A stretch of 11,849 nt of DNA from Brevundimonas sp. (GTDB lineage: Bacteria > Pseudomonadota > Alphaproteobacteria > Caulobacterales > Caulobacteraceae): positions 1 to 11,849 of the forward strand of contig JALAGW010000382.1 in assembly GCA_022712235.1 (NCBI GenBank). The letters run 5' to 3'. The notes beneath the pieces were generated by a model, which saw only the letters and a program-made list of their open reading frames with translations, was not told where the DNA came from and did no database searches. The translations under genes and the position numbers were made by a program. The first letter of the stretch is position 1. Every line of letters begins with the position of its first letter. Below, in pieces: positions 1 through 7,515 of the stretch.

Positions 1-476
1 CTCCGGGTTCTGGATCGGCGGCTCGATGCCCAGCGGGTCGAGGTTGGCCTGGAGATGGCCGCGCACGCGATAGGCGCGGATCAGCATCAGGGCGCGGATG
101 GAATCGTGGGCGGCGGCGCGCACGTCGGCGGCTGAAACGGCCCCGAGGCGTCAGCCACCGGAGCGGCCGGACGCGGACCGGGTTTGCCGGCGGCCTTGGG
201 ATCGACCTTGGGGGCCGGCCAGCGGCCGTCGAACACGGCGGTTTCCTCGGTCGGCTCGGTCGCGCCCGAACGGCCCCAGGAGCCGGCGGCCGCCGACTGC
301 TTCACCAGGTCGGCGTTGTCCTTCAACTGGTCGAAGAAGGCGCGCCATTCCCCCGGCACCGAGCCGGGGTCCGCGGCCCATTTTTCGTGCAGGTCCTCAA
401 TGAAGGCGGCGTTCGCGCCATAGAGGAAACTGGTCTCGGCAAAGACCTGGTTCAGCTGACCTGCATCGTCCGCCAT
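1..476 (-). CDS. sucA: 2-oxoglutarate dehydrogenase E1 component, 5' part, frameshifted
   Basis: This is the N-terminal part of the thiamine-diphosphate-dependent E1 subunit of the 2-oxoglutarate dehydrogenase complex, which decarboxylates 2-oxoglutarate in the TCA cycle. The ATG at 476 opens a protein with the typical E1 N-terminal segment (residues about 8-50: an NQVFAETSFLYGANAAFIEDLH-type helix, then EWRAFFDQL), followed by an Ala/Pro-rich linker. The frame is open to about codon 112 and would stop at 87. From about 139 to base 1 the next frame over continues the family sequence (VSAADVRAAAHDSIRALMLI, then RAYRVRGHLQANLDPLGIEPP). One base therefore seems to be missing in the run at 139-144 (GGGGCC on the coding strand); an extra G would give DASGAVSAAD. 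The gene runs off the left edge, where sucB and lpd would be expected. A GAGAG element lies 5 bases before the ATG. Identity is near certain; whether the gene is really broken or this is a sequence error is open. Confidence 0.93.
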
Positions 477-524
477 TTTGCTCTCGTCGTCCTACATTCC
501 GGCCGCGCGCGCACGCCTGCGCGG

Positions 525-571
525 TGAGCGGCGCCGCTCATATAGGCCGTGTTTCCTTACTGGTCATGACC
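525..571 (-). promoter_or_regulatory. Candidate sucA promoter with two palindromes
   Basis: Reading on the minus strand, ATGACC (567-562) and TATATG (544-539) are separated by exactly 17 bases, each matching 4 of 6 positions of the sigma-70 consensus. The predicted start lies about 55 bases before the sucA ATG. A perfect 16-base palindrome, TGAGCGGCGCCGCTCA (525-540), begins at the end of the -10 box and covers the expected start site. A perfect 10-base palindrome, GGTCATGACC (562-571), covers the -35 box. Both could be protein-binding sites, or the first could be a hairpin at the 5' end of the mRNA. The promoter fits sucA having its own transcript, because a terminator stands between it and sucD. 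Confidence 0.5.
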
Positions 572-610
572 GAAGCGGGGCGGACAGGGTGGAAATTGGT
601 CGAATTGGCA

Positions 611-645
611 AGAAAAAACGCCCCCGGACGATTCCGGAGGCGTTT
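611..645 (-). terminator. Intrinsic terminator of the sucCD transcript
   Basis: On the minus strand a 13-base-pair stem with one mismatch (arms 645-633 and 628-616, AAACGCC/GGCGTTT at the base) closes a 4-base loop and runs into TTTTTTCTT (618-610). This is a standard rho-independent terminator. It lies about 200 bases after the sucD stop, so the sucD mRNA would have a long 3' tail carrying the two hairpin repeats. On the plus strand the stem is followed only by TTTC, so it is directional. Confidence 0.85.
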
Positions 646-747
646 CAAAAGGTCACAGGGCGCGAAATTTAGCCCCGGAACAGGGTTCGGTCGCACTCGC
701 CGCCCCTGAAACGAGGACCCCGCCATTGAGGGTGACGCGGTCAACTC

Positions 748-829
748 GCTCAAGCAGCGAGCCGCCGCGCGGCGAGCGTAGCGACCTTGCTGCGCTCAAG
801 AAGCGAGCGACCGCGTCGCGAGCGTAGCG
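748..829. repeat. Two copies of a 36-base stem-loop repeat, REP-like
   Basis: Two direct copies, 748-783 and 794-829 (46-base period), match at 31 of 36 positions. Each starts GCTCAAG and ends GCGAGCGTAGCG. Each holds a 5-base-pair hairpin with loop CGC: GCCGC/GCGGC at 761-773 and GCGAC/GTCGC at 807-819. Four of the five differences lie in the stem and form two compensated base pairs (C-G to G-C, G-C to A-T). An outer pairing CGCT/AGCG (747-750 with 780-783; 793-796 with 826-829) is possible in both. They sit in the 3' tail of the sucD transcript. REP-type elements are a known analogue; whether these are dispersed in the genome cannot be seen here. Confidence 0.7.
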
Positions 830-843
830 CTCTGAAGGACTTC

Positions 844-1746
844 TTAGCCCTTCAGCACTTCCAACAGCGTGTGGCCCAGGCGCGCCGGCGACGGCGAGAC
901 GCGGATGCCCGCGGCCTCCATGGCGGCGATCTTGGATTCCGCGTCGCCCTTGCCCCCCGAAACGATGGCGCCGGCGGGGCCCATGGTGCGGCCGGCCGGA
1001 GCCGTGCGACCGGCGATGAAGCCGGCCATCGGCTTCTTGCGGCCCTTCTTGGCTTCGTCGATCAGGAACTGGGCGGCGTCTTCTTCGGCGCCGCCGCCGA
1101 TTTCACCGATCATGATGATCGACTCGGTGGCGTCGTCGGCCAGGAACATTTCCAGGACGTCGATGAACTCGGTGCCCTTGACCGGGTCGCCGCCGATGCC
1201 GACGGCCGTGGTCTGACCCAGGCCGGCGTTGGTGGTCTGGAACACGGCTTCATAGGTCAGGGTGCCCGAGCGCGAGACGACGCCGACCGAACCCTTGGAG
1301 AAGATATTGCCCGGCATGATGCCGATCTTGCACTCGTTCGGGGTCAGGATGCCGGGGCAGTTCGGGCCCAGCAGGCGCGAATTGGAGCGGTCCAGGCGGG
1401 CCTTGACGCGCACCATGTCCAGCACCGGGATGCCTTCGGTGATGCAGGTGATGAAGGGGATCTCGGCCTCGACGGCCTCGATGATGGCGTCGGCCGCGCC
1501 TGCCGGCGGGACATAGATGACGGTGGCGTCGGCGCCGGTGGCGTCGCGGGCTTCGGCGACCGAGGCGTAGATCGGCAGGGTTTCGCCGTGCGAACCGGTC
1601 CAGTTGGTGCCGCCCTTGGTCGGGTGCACGCCGGCGACCATCTGGGTGCCGTGGTAGGCCAGGGCCTGTTCGGTGTGGAAGCCGCCGGTCTTGCCGGTCA
1701 GGCCTTGCACGATGATCTTGGTGTTCTTGTCGACGAGAATGGACAT
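844..1746 (-). CDS. sucD: Succinyl-CoA synthetase alpha subunit with His-to-Pro at the catalytic site
   Basis: This is the alpha subunit of succinate-CoA ligase, which with SucC converts succinyl-CoA, NDP and phosphate to succinate, CoA and NTP in the TCA cycle. It is 300 residues, the usual length. The N-terminal CoA-binding Rossmann domain is intact (VQGLTGKTGGFHTEQALAYH near residues 13-32), as is the ligase domain with GPNCPGI (about 127-133), VSRSGTLTYE (about 157-166) and MIGEIGGGAEE (about 212-222, with the glutamate that contacts the phospho-histidine). The oddity is residue 257. The family has MGHAGA, whose histidine carries the phosphate (His246 in E. coli); here codon 978-976 reads CCC, giving MGPAGA. 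One base change (CAC to CCC) explains it. The ATG at 1746 follows the stop of the inserted upstream gene by 6 bases, with only a weak AGAG element, suggesting translational coupling. Taken literally, the enzyme should be inactive. Confidence 0.96.
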   Translation of the reverse strand: MSILVDKNTKIIVQGLTGKTGGFHTEQALAYHGTQMVAGVHPTKGGTNWTGSHGETLPIYASVAEARDATGADATVIYVPPAGAADAIIEAVEAEIPFITCITEGIPVLDMVRVKARLDRSNSRLLGPNCPGILTPNECKIGIMPGNIFSKGSVGVVSRSGTLTYEAVFQTTNAGLGQTTAVGIGGDPVKGTEFIDVLEMFLADDATESIIMIGEIGGGAEEDAAQFLIDEAKKGRKKPMAGFIAGRTAPAGRTMGPAGAIVSGGKGDAESKIAAMEAAGIRVSPSPARLGHTLLEVLKG

Positions 1747-1752
1747 GGCGCT

Positions 1753-2294
1753 CTATTCGTTGGTCGTGTTCAGGAGACGGATGCTGGCATCCGCAATGCG
1801 GTAAACGGTGATATTCAAAATGTCGGTGGCGGGACTGTAGGTCGAACGCAGCAACTCCTTGCCGCCTTTTGACCACTCACGCCCCTCGCCCTCGGCAGAG
1901 GAAAGTGCAAAGCCGCCTTCAGCAGCCAAGCTCTCGATCTCCTCACGCCACTCAGCGCCCGGCCCCGTAATCAAGACGGAGCACGTGCGATGAGCAGGCT
2001 TGGCGATCTGCTTGCCGCCTCGAGTTTCCGACGCGGTGGCGTCAGACCCGGTCAGCATGATTTTGACGTTCCCCTTGGCGAAACCTGTTCCCCAGCCAGA
2101 AACCCCAGGCGGCGGGTTGAACCGCAGGGGCTCCCAACCGTCAGCTTGGGCCATGGCTTCGAATGCATCCCGTTCCATGGAGCCGGTAAAACAGGCCTGG
2201 CGCACAACGCTCGCCACAGTCACGGGAGCCGGGCGAGACTCTGCGCACGCAGAGGTCGCCAGACCGGCCAGAAACAGGGCGAGCGCCGCTCGCA

Positions 2295-2295
<1 letters not shown>
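1753..2295 (-). CDS. Exported protein of unknown function inserted between sucC and sucD
   Basis: I do not recognise this 180-residue protein. The start is taken at 2295, where the ATG overlaps the sucC stop by one base (TGATG); an upstream reading from 2484 would lie inside sucC. Residues 1-18 form a Sec signal peptide (MRAALALFLAGLATSACA). Cleavage after Ala18 is likely, though Cys17 after TSA could be a weak lipobox. The mature part has two further cysteines (Cys35, Cys105) that could form a disulfide, a FEAMAQADGWEPLRF stretch at about 45-59, a Gly/Pro-rich loop near 61-75 and a probable strand at the C-terminal end (DILNITVYRI). It would therefore act in the periplasm or at the envelope, unlike its cytosolic operon partners. 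Base composition is lower than its neighbours (30 of 60 bases G/C at 1801-1860), hinting at a foreign or fast-evolving gene. It ends 6 bases before sucD, so it is in the operon. Confidence 0.85.
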
Positions 2296-3485
<1,190 letters not shown>

Positions 3486-3532
3486 GTCTGATCCGCGCCG
3501 TTGGGAGGAGGGTTGTGGAAACTTTGGTCGCG

Positions 3533-3562
3533 CTTATAGGCGTCGCGCCTTCGCCTGCGCAA
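3533..3562 (-). promoter_or_regulatory. Candidate sucC operon promoter
   Basis: On the minus strand TTGCGC (3562-3557) and TATAAG (3538-3533) are 18 bases apart. The -10 box matches 5 of 6 consensus positions and the -35 box 3 of 6. The leader to the sucC ATG would be about 40 bases. No clear intrinsic terminator for the MFS gene is visible between 3563 and 3618, so some readthrough into sucC is possible. Confidence 0.5.
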
Positions 3563-3618
3563 CCGCCCCCCGCCTTATGGCCGTCAGAGCCTTTTTCTAT
3601 GACCCAAGCGGGGCCGGA

Positions 3619-4986
3619 TCAGTCGACCCAGTCCTTCTTCAGCGTGCGCGAGGCGCCGAACAGCAGGGCCGACGACAGCAGGTAGAAGCCCATGCCCGTA
3701 TAGATGGCCCAGCGCAGGCTCTCCTCGCCGAAGGTCGGACGCAGCAGATCCGACATCCAGCCGAAGTAGTAGATGCCGACGGCGATCCCCAGCAGGTTGT
3801 TGATCAGCAGGAAGAGGGCCGAGGCCGTGGTGCGCATGGCCGGGGTCCCCAGATGCTGCACCGCCGCCGTGATCGGCCCCAGCCAGGTCAGGTTCAGCCC
3901 CGTCGGGATCAGGAAGATCAGGAAGGCCAAAGTCAGGGCCGCGGCTCCGTTGGGATCAGCCCCCGGCATGACGGCCCCGACCAGGGCGCCCGAGTTCATG
4001 GCCAGCAGGAAGCAGGGCACAGAGATCAGGAAGGCGACGGCGGGCGTCAGCGGATAGGCGCCCTTGGATTTCTTGCCCAGACGGTCTGCCATGACCCCGC
4101 CCAGCCAGATGCCGGCCACGCCGCCGACCATGACGATGGCCGAATAATACCAGGCCGTCTGCGACAGGGTCAGGCCGAAGCTGCGCATGAAGAAGCTGGG
4201 CAGCCAGGCGGCGACGCCATAGCCGCAGACCGAAGACGAGGCCGCGCCGAAGGCCAGCAGCCAGAAGCTCGGCTTGGGCGCCAGGGTCTTGAGCACCTCG
4301 CCGAAGGGCGGCGCCTTCTGCACGACCGGCGCGGCCTGGGGCGTTTCAGCGACAGGCGCATCCAGACCGCCGCGTCTGGGGTCCCTGACCGTCAGGCGCA
4401 GGATGGGCGCCACCACGACGCCCAGGACGCCGACGACGATGAAGGCCGTGCGCCAGCCCCAGGTCGCCGCCAGCAGGCCGCCGACCAGGGTGCCCGCCGC
4501 CATGCCCAGCGGAATGCCGAAGGCGTAGGCGGCCAGCGCCCGCGCGCGCTGCGACTTGGGGAAGTAGTCGGCGATCAGGGAATAGGCCGGCGCCACGCCG
4601 CCCGCCTCGCCGATGCCCACGCCCATGCGACACAGGAACAGCTGGCCGAACGAGCCCGCCACTCCGCACAGGGCGGTGAAGCCCGACCAGATGGTCAGGG
4701 CCGCGGTCATGATCCAGACGCGGCTGACCCGATCCGCCAGCCAGGCGATGGGAATGGCCAGGGTCGAATACAACAGGGCGAAGGCCAGGCCGCCCAGAAG
4801 CCCGAACTGGCTGTCCGACAGGCCGAACTCGGCCTTCAGCGGCGCCGCCAGGATGCCGATGATCTGACGATCCAGGAAGTTCAGCATGTAGATGAGGATC
4901 AGGATCCCCAGCACATAATAGCGATAGCCGGGGGAGACGGCCTTCTCGACGGTCTCCTTGGGCGCTGCGGCCTCGGACGTGGTCAT
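3619..4986 (-). CDS. Spinster-type MFS transporter
   Basis: This is a 455-residue major facilitator superfamily protein of the inner membrane with about 12 predicted helices. After a short cytosolic N-terminus, helix 1 runs YYVLGILILIYMLNFLDRQIIG; the NxLDRQ motif followed by FGLSDSQFGLLGGLAFALLYS is typical of the spinster-like subgroup. The helix 2-3 loop has a motif-A variant (LADRVSRVW), and helices 4-5 show RMGVGIGEAGGVAPAYSLIADYFP, then RARALAAYAFGIPLG. The start is set at ATG 4986, preceded by GAGGGGGG at 8 bases. An in-frame start at 5076 would place the gene inside the terminator of the receptor gene, so it is rejected. A weak promoter (TTGGCG 5054-5049, TACCGT 5031-5026) could serve it after that terminator. 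The upstream TonB receptor suggests a shared substrate. Spinster relatives move varied organic acids, drugs and lipids, so the substrate is unknown. Confidence 0.9.
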   Translation of the reverse strand: MTTSEAAAPKETVEKAVSPGYRYYVLGILILIYMLNFLDRQIIGILAAPLKAEFGLSDSQFGLLGGLAFALLYSTLAIPIAWLADRVSRVWIMTAALTIWSGFTALCGVAGSFGQLFLCRMGVGIGEAGGVAPAYSLIADYFPKSQRARALAAYAFGIPLGMAAGTLVGGLLAATWGWRTAFIVVGVLGVVVAPILRLTVRDPRRGGLDAPVAETPQAAPVVQKAPPFGEVLKTLAPKPSFWLLAFGAASSSVCGYGVAAWLPSFFMRSFGLTLSQTAWYYSAIVMVGGVAGIWLGGVMADRLGKKSKGAYPLTPAVAFLISVPCFLLAMNSGALVGAVMPGADPNGAAALTLAFLIFLIPTGLNLTWLGPITAAVQHLGTPAMRTTASALFLLINNLLGIAVGIYYFGWMSDLLRPTFGEESLRWAIYTGMGFYLLSSALLFGASRTLKKDWVD

Positions 4987-5052
4987 GGCGTGCCCCCCTC
5001 GGGCTTCTTCTGTCTTGTTGAAGCGACGGTAGCGGCGCCGCCAGGCGACGCC

Positions 5053-5092
5053 AAAAGAAAAAGGGCGGCGGCTCACGTCGGAACCGCCGCCC
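5053..5092 (-). terminator. Intrinsic terminator after the TonB receptor gene
   Basis: On the minus strand a perfect 9-base-pair stem, GGGCGGCGG (5092-5084) with CCGCCGCCC (5071-5063), closes a 12-base loop and is followed by TTTTTCTTTT (5062-5053). It stands about 39 bases after the receptor stop and 67 bases before the MFS start. It separates the two genes transcriptionally, at least in part, and shows that the MFS start is the downstream one. Confidence 0.9.
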
Positions 5093-5130
5093 GCGATCAG
5101 ATGATCAGGCGTTCAGGAGAGATGTCCCGA

Positions 5131-7338
5131 TCAGAACTTGTATTGCAGCGAGGCCGTCACGGTGCGCGGCGGGCCGTAGTAGCCGATCAGGGAGTCGTTG
5201 TAGGCGGCACCCGCGAAGTTGTAGCCGCCGACGCGGTACTCCTCGTCCGTCAGGTTCTTGCCATAGACGCCGACGGTCCAGGTGCGGCTCGGATCGGTCC
5301 ACACCACCGACAGGTCGACCAGGGCGAAGGCGTCCTGGTCCAGCACCGGGTTGGGGAACTCGAACTGGCTGTAGTCGTCGCGATAGCTGACCGACGGGGT
5401 CACCGCCAGCGAGCCGCCCGCCACGTCGCCGCGCCAGGTCAGGCCCAGGTAGCCGGTCCACTTCGGCGCGTTCTGCAGCACCACCAGGCTCGAGATGTCC
5501 TCATACTCCTGGGTCGTCAGATTGTAGCGCAGGAACTCCTCGAACTTGGAGTCGAGGTAGCCCACGGCGAAGTTGGCCGTCAGGCTGTCGGTCAGGACCA
5601 GCGCGCCTTCCACCTCGGCGCCAAAGAATTTCGACGAACCGACATTGTCGACGAAGCTGGCGATGCCGCCCACGGCCGGAACCTGGGTCGTGACCTGCTG
5701 GTCCTGATACTCGTTATAGAAGATGGCCGAAGCGAAGCTGAGGCGGCGGTCGAAGGCCGAGCCCTTCAGGCCGATTTCATAGGAATCGACCGTTTCCGGC
5801 TGATAGCCGTCAACCGTGTCCGGCGTCAGGATGGCGTCGCCCCGCATGTCGAAGCCGCCCGACTTGAAGCCCTTGGAATAGGAGGCGTAGCCGGTCAGGC
5901 GGTCCGAGAAGTCATAGGACAGCGAGGCCTTGGGCGTGAACTGGTCGAAGGTGTTCGAGCGCGTGTAGTCGGTGCGCAGCAGGATCGGAGCGCGCTCTGC
6001 GCCGCCCAGCAGCGGACTGCGGGTCGCCCCCAGATAGTTGGCGCGGAAGACGTGGCCGGTCTTGTCGTCCATGGTGTAGCGAGCGCCCAGGCCCAGGTGC
6101 AGACGGTCCGTCAGGTCCAGATTCACGTCGGTGAACAGGGCGATGCTGGTCGTCTCGACATAGCCGGCGGTGCCGATGACGATGCCGAAGTTCTGGGCGA
6201 TGGTGTCGAAGGCGCCCGAGGCGGTGCCGTCCAGATAGAAGAGGCCGGCGACGCCCTGAATCCGGTCCGTGCTGAACAGGGCCTGGAATTCCTGGGTGAA
6301 CTGATGGTCGCCATAGACGGCCGGCACATCCAGGGTCGGCGCCGGGGTATTGTCGAAGTCGATCAGGGTGTCGGTGTCGCCGGTGCGATAGGCGGTGATC
6401 GACTTGAAGGACCAGACGTCGTTGAGGTCGACCTGAGCGGTCAGCGACACGCCTTCGGTCGTCACCTTGTTCCGATCGCCGAGGCCGGCGTAGGTGTCAT
6501 AGACGCTGTCCGGCACGCCCGCGCCGGGGCCGACGCCGGCGAGCTCGCGGTGGCCGTGGCGGGGGTTCGACCTGTCCTCGACCCGGTCATAGGCCAGGCG
6601 GAAGAAGGCGTTGTCGTAGGGCTGGAACTCGACGCTGACCCGACCGGCCAGAACATCCTTGTCATAGTGCTCGGCACCCGTGTTCAGGTTCTCGCCATAG
6701 CCGTCGCGGTTGTAGCTGGCGATCGCGCCGCCGATGCGCAGCTTGTCGGTGACGGGCATGGAGCCCTGAGCCAGCAGATCGACCTGGTTGTAGCTGCCGT
6801 AGGCGCCGCGCAGGGTCAGTTCCGGCGAATCCGGGTCCAGACGCGAGGTGACGTATTTGATGGCGCCGCCGACCGTGTTGCGGCCGTACAGCGAGCCCTG
6901 CGGGCCGCGCAGGACCTCGATGCGCTGGATGTCGAAGATGTCCAGCACCGCGCCCTGGGGACGGGCCACATAGACGTCGTCGACATAGAGGCCCACGCCG
7001 GGCTCGAAGCCCCACAGGGGGTCCTGCTGGCCGATGCCGCGGATGAAGGAGATCAGGGTCGAGTTCGAACCGCGCGCGACCTGAACCGTGGCGTTCGGGG
7101 TCTGCTGCTGCAGGGCGGTGATGTCGGTCGCGCCCGTCTCCTCCAGGCGTTCGGCGCCCAGGGCCGAAACCGAGACCGGCACGTCCTTCAGGGTTTCTTC
7201 GCGGCGACGCGCGGTCACGACGACATCGTCGATGCTGGAGACCTGCGCCTCGGCCGAAACCTCCTGCGCCACGGCCGTGGCCGACAGCGCGCCCCAGGCG
7301 GCGCCCGCCAGCAAGACGGTCTTCACGAGTCTGTTCAT
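5131..7338 (-). CDS. TonB-dependent outer-membrane receptor
   Basis: This is a 735-residue TonB-dependent receptor, which imports a substrate across the outer membrane using energy from TonB/ExbBD. It has a Sec signal peptide (residues 1-24, ending ATAVAQ), then a TonB-box-like stretch SIDDVVVTARRREE (about 34-48). The plug domain follows, with DVPVSVSALGAERLEETGA, FIRGIGQQDPLWGFEPGVGLYVDDVYVARPQ and the signature RIEVLRGPQGSLYGRNTVGGAI (about 138-159). The beta-barrel ends in ASLQYKF with the usual terminal phenylalanine. Motifs are intact and length is normal. It belongs to the very large receptor group of Caulobacterales and sphingomonads, whose members take up varied organic compounds rather than only siderophores; the substrate cannot be assigned. 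It is divergent from a TetR-type regulator, with a palindromic operator candidate on its promoter. No good ribosome binding site is seen close to the ATG at 7338. Confidence 0.95.
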   Translation of the reverse strand: MNRLVKTVLLAGAAWGALSATAVAQEVSAEAQVSSIDDVVVTARRREETLKDVPVSVSALGAERLEETGATDITALQQQTPNATVQVARGSNSTLISFIRGIGQQDPLWGFEPGVGLYVDDVYVARPQGAVLDIFDIQRIEVLRGPQGSLYGRNTVGGAIKYVTSRLDPDSPELTLRGAYGSYNQVDLLAQGSMPVTDKLRIGGAIASYNRDGYGENLNTGAEHYDKDVLAGRVSVEFQPYDNAFFRLAYDRVEDRSNPRHGHRELAGVGPGAGVPDSVYDTYAGLGDRNKVTTEGVSLTAQVDLNDVWSFKSITAYRTGDTDTLIDFDNTPAPTLDVPAVYGDHQFTQEFQALFSTDRIQGVAGLFYLDGTASGAFDTIAQNFGIVIGTAGYVETTSIALFTDVNLDLTDRLHLGLGARYTMDDKTGHVFRANYLGATRSPLLGGAERAPILLRTDYTRSNTFDQFTPKASLSYDFSDRLTGYASYSKGFKSGGFDMRGDAILTPDTVDGYQPETVDSYEIGLKGSAFDRRLSFASAIFYNEYQDQQVTTQVPAVGGIASFVDNVGSSKFFGAEVEGALVLTDSLTANFAVGYLDSKFEEFLRYNLTTQEYEDISSLVVLQNAPKWTGYLGLTWRGDVAGGSLAVTPSVSYRDDYSQFEFPNPVLDQDAFALVDLSVVWTDPSRTWTVGVYGKNLTDEEYRVGGYNFAGAAYNDSLIGYYGPPRTVTASLQYKF

Positions 7339-7384
7339 TTGGATCCCAATCCCTGTTTCCAGCCCAATCGACGCTTTTATTCAG

Positions 7385-7407
7385 CGTTCAATGATTTTCA
7401 TGGAACG
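7385..7407. promoter_or_regulatory. Candidate TetR-family operator (inverted repeat)
   Basis: A 23-base inverted repeat: CGTTC, one base, ATGA, a TTT centre, TCAT, one base, GAACG. Nine of ten positions in each arm are complementary; only 7390/7402 break the symmetry. It lies 47-69 bases before the receptor start and covers the expected -10 region of its promoter, which fits repression. It is about 70 bases from the tetR promoter elements, so it should act mainly on the receptor. Size and symmetry suit a TetR-family dimer or pair of dimers; binding by the adjacent regulator is inferred from position. Confidence 0.6.
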
Positions 7408-7432
7408 TGCCGGTCTTTCGACGATCTGTCAA
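7404..7432 (-). promoter_or_regulatory. Candidate promoter of the TonB receptor gene
   Basis: On the minus strand a perfect TTGACA -35 box (7432-7427) is followed after 17 bases by CACGTT (7409-7404), a poor -10 match. The overlapping GCACGTTC only partly resembles the Caulobacter -10 consensus. The -10 region falls inside the inverted repeat at 7385-7407. A strong -35 with a weak -10 under a palindrome suits a regulated promoter. The leader would be about 60 bases. Confidence 0.45.
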
Positions 7433-7479
7433 ACGGCCACGCTGAAAGCCGCCGCAAATCAGCCCCGCCTGTGGCGCCG

Positions 7480-7508
7480 TTGCACTGAGGGTCGAAGCGC
7501 GACTAGCT
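7480..7508 (+). promoter_or_regulatory. Candidate tetR promoter, probably giving a leaderless mRNA
   Basis: TTGCAC (7480-7485) and CTAGCT (7503-7508) are 17 bases apart. ACTAGCTT partly matches the Caulobacter-type GCTANAWC -10 consensus. The ATG at 7516 is only 7 bases past the -10 box and no Shine-Dalgarno sequence precedes it, so transcription would begin at or just before the start codon. Leaderless mRNAs are known to be common in Caulobacter. Confidence 0.4.
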
Positions 7509-7515
7509 TGCGCCC

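Larger units (their letters stand above)
477..843. other. Non-coding gap between sucD and sucA
   Basis: This 367-base gap holds no convincing gene. From right to left it contains a small inverted repeat around the sucD stop (CTGAAGG at 832-838 with CCTTCAG at 849-855), the two stem-loop repeats, about 100 bases with nothing I recognise (646-747), the sucCD terminator and the sucA promoter region. The short open frames across it on both strands have no recognisable product. Confidence 0.7.

Noticed and set aside
787..1872. A 361-codon plus-strand frame opposite sucD
   Set aside because: It mirrors the sucD codon structure and has no recognisable domain or start signal.
3563..3618. A possible terminator after the MFS gene
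   Set aside because: CCCCGC and GCGGGG could pair, but the loop is over 30 bases and no T run follows, so I cannot support it.
4987..5076. A 30-residue N-terminal extension of the MFS transporter
   Set aside because: It would start inside the receptor gene's intrinsic terminator; the ATG at 4986 has a good ribosome binding site.
7449..7475. Short repeats in the divergent spacer (GCCAC/GTGGC nearby)
   Set aside because: Five-base arms with a loop of about 30 bases are expected by chance in GC-rich DNA.
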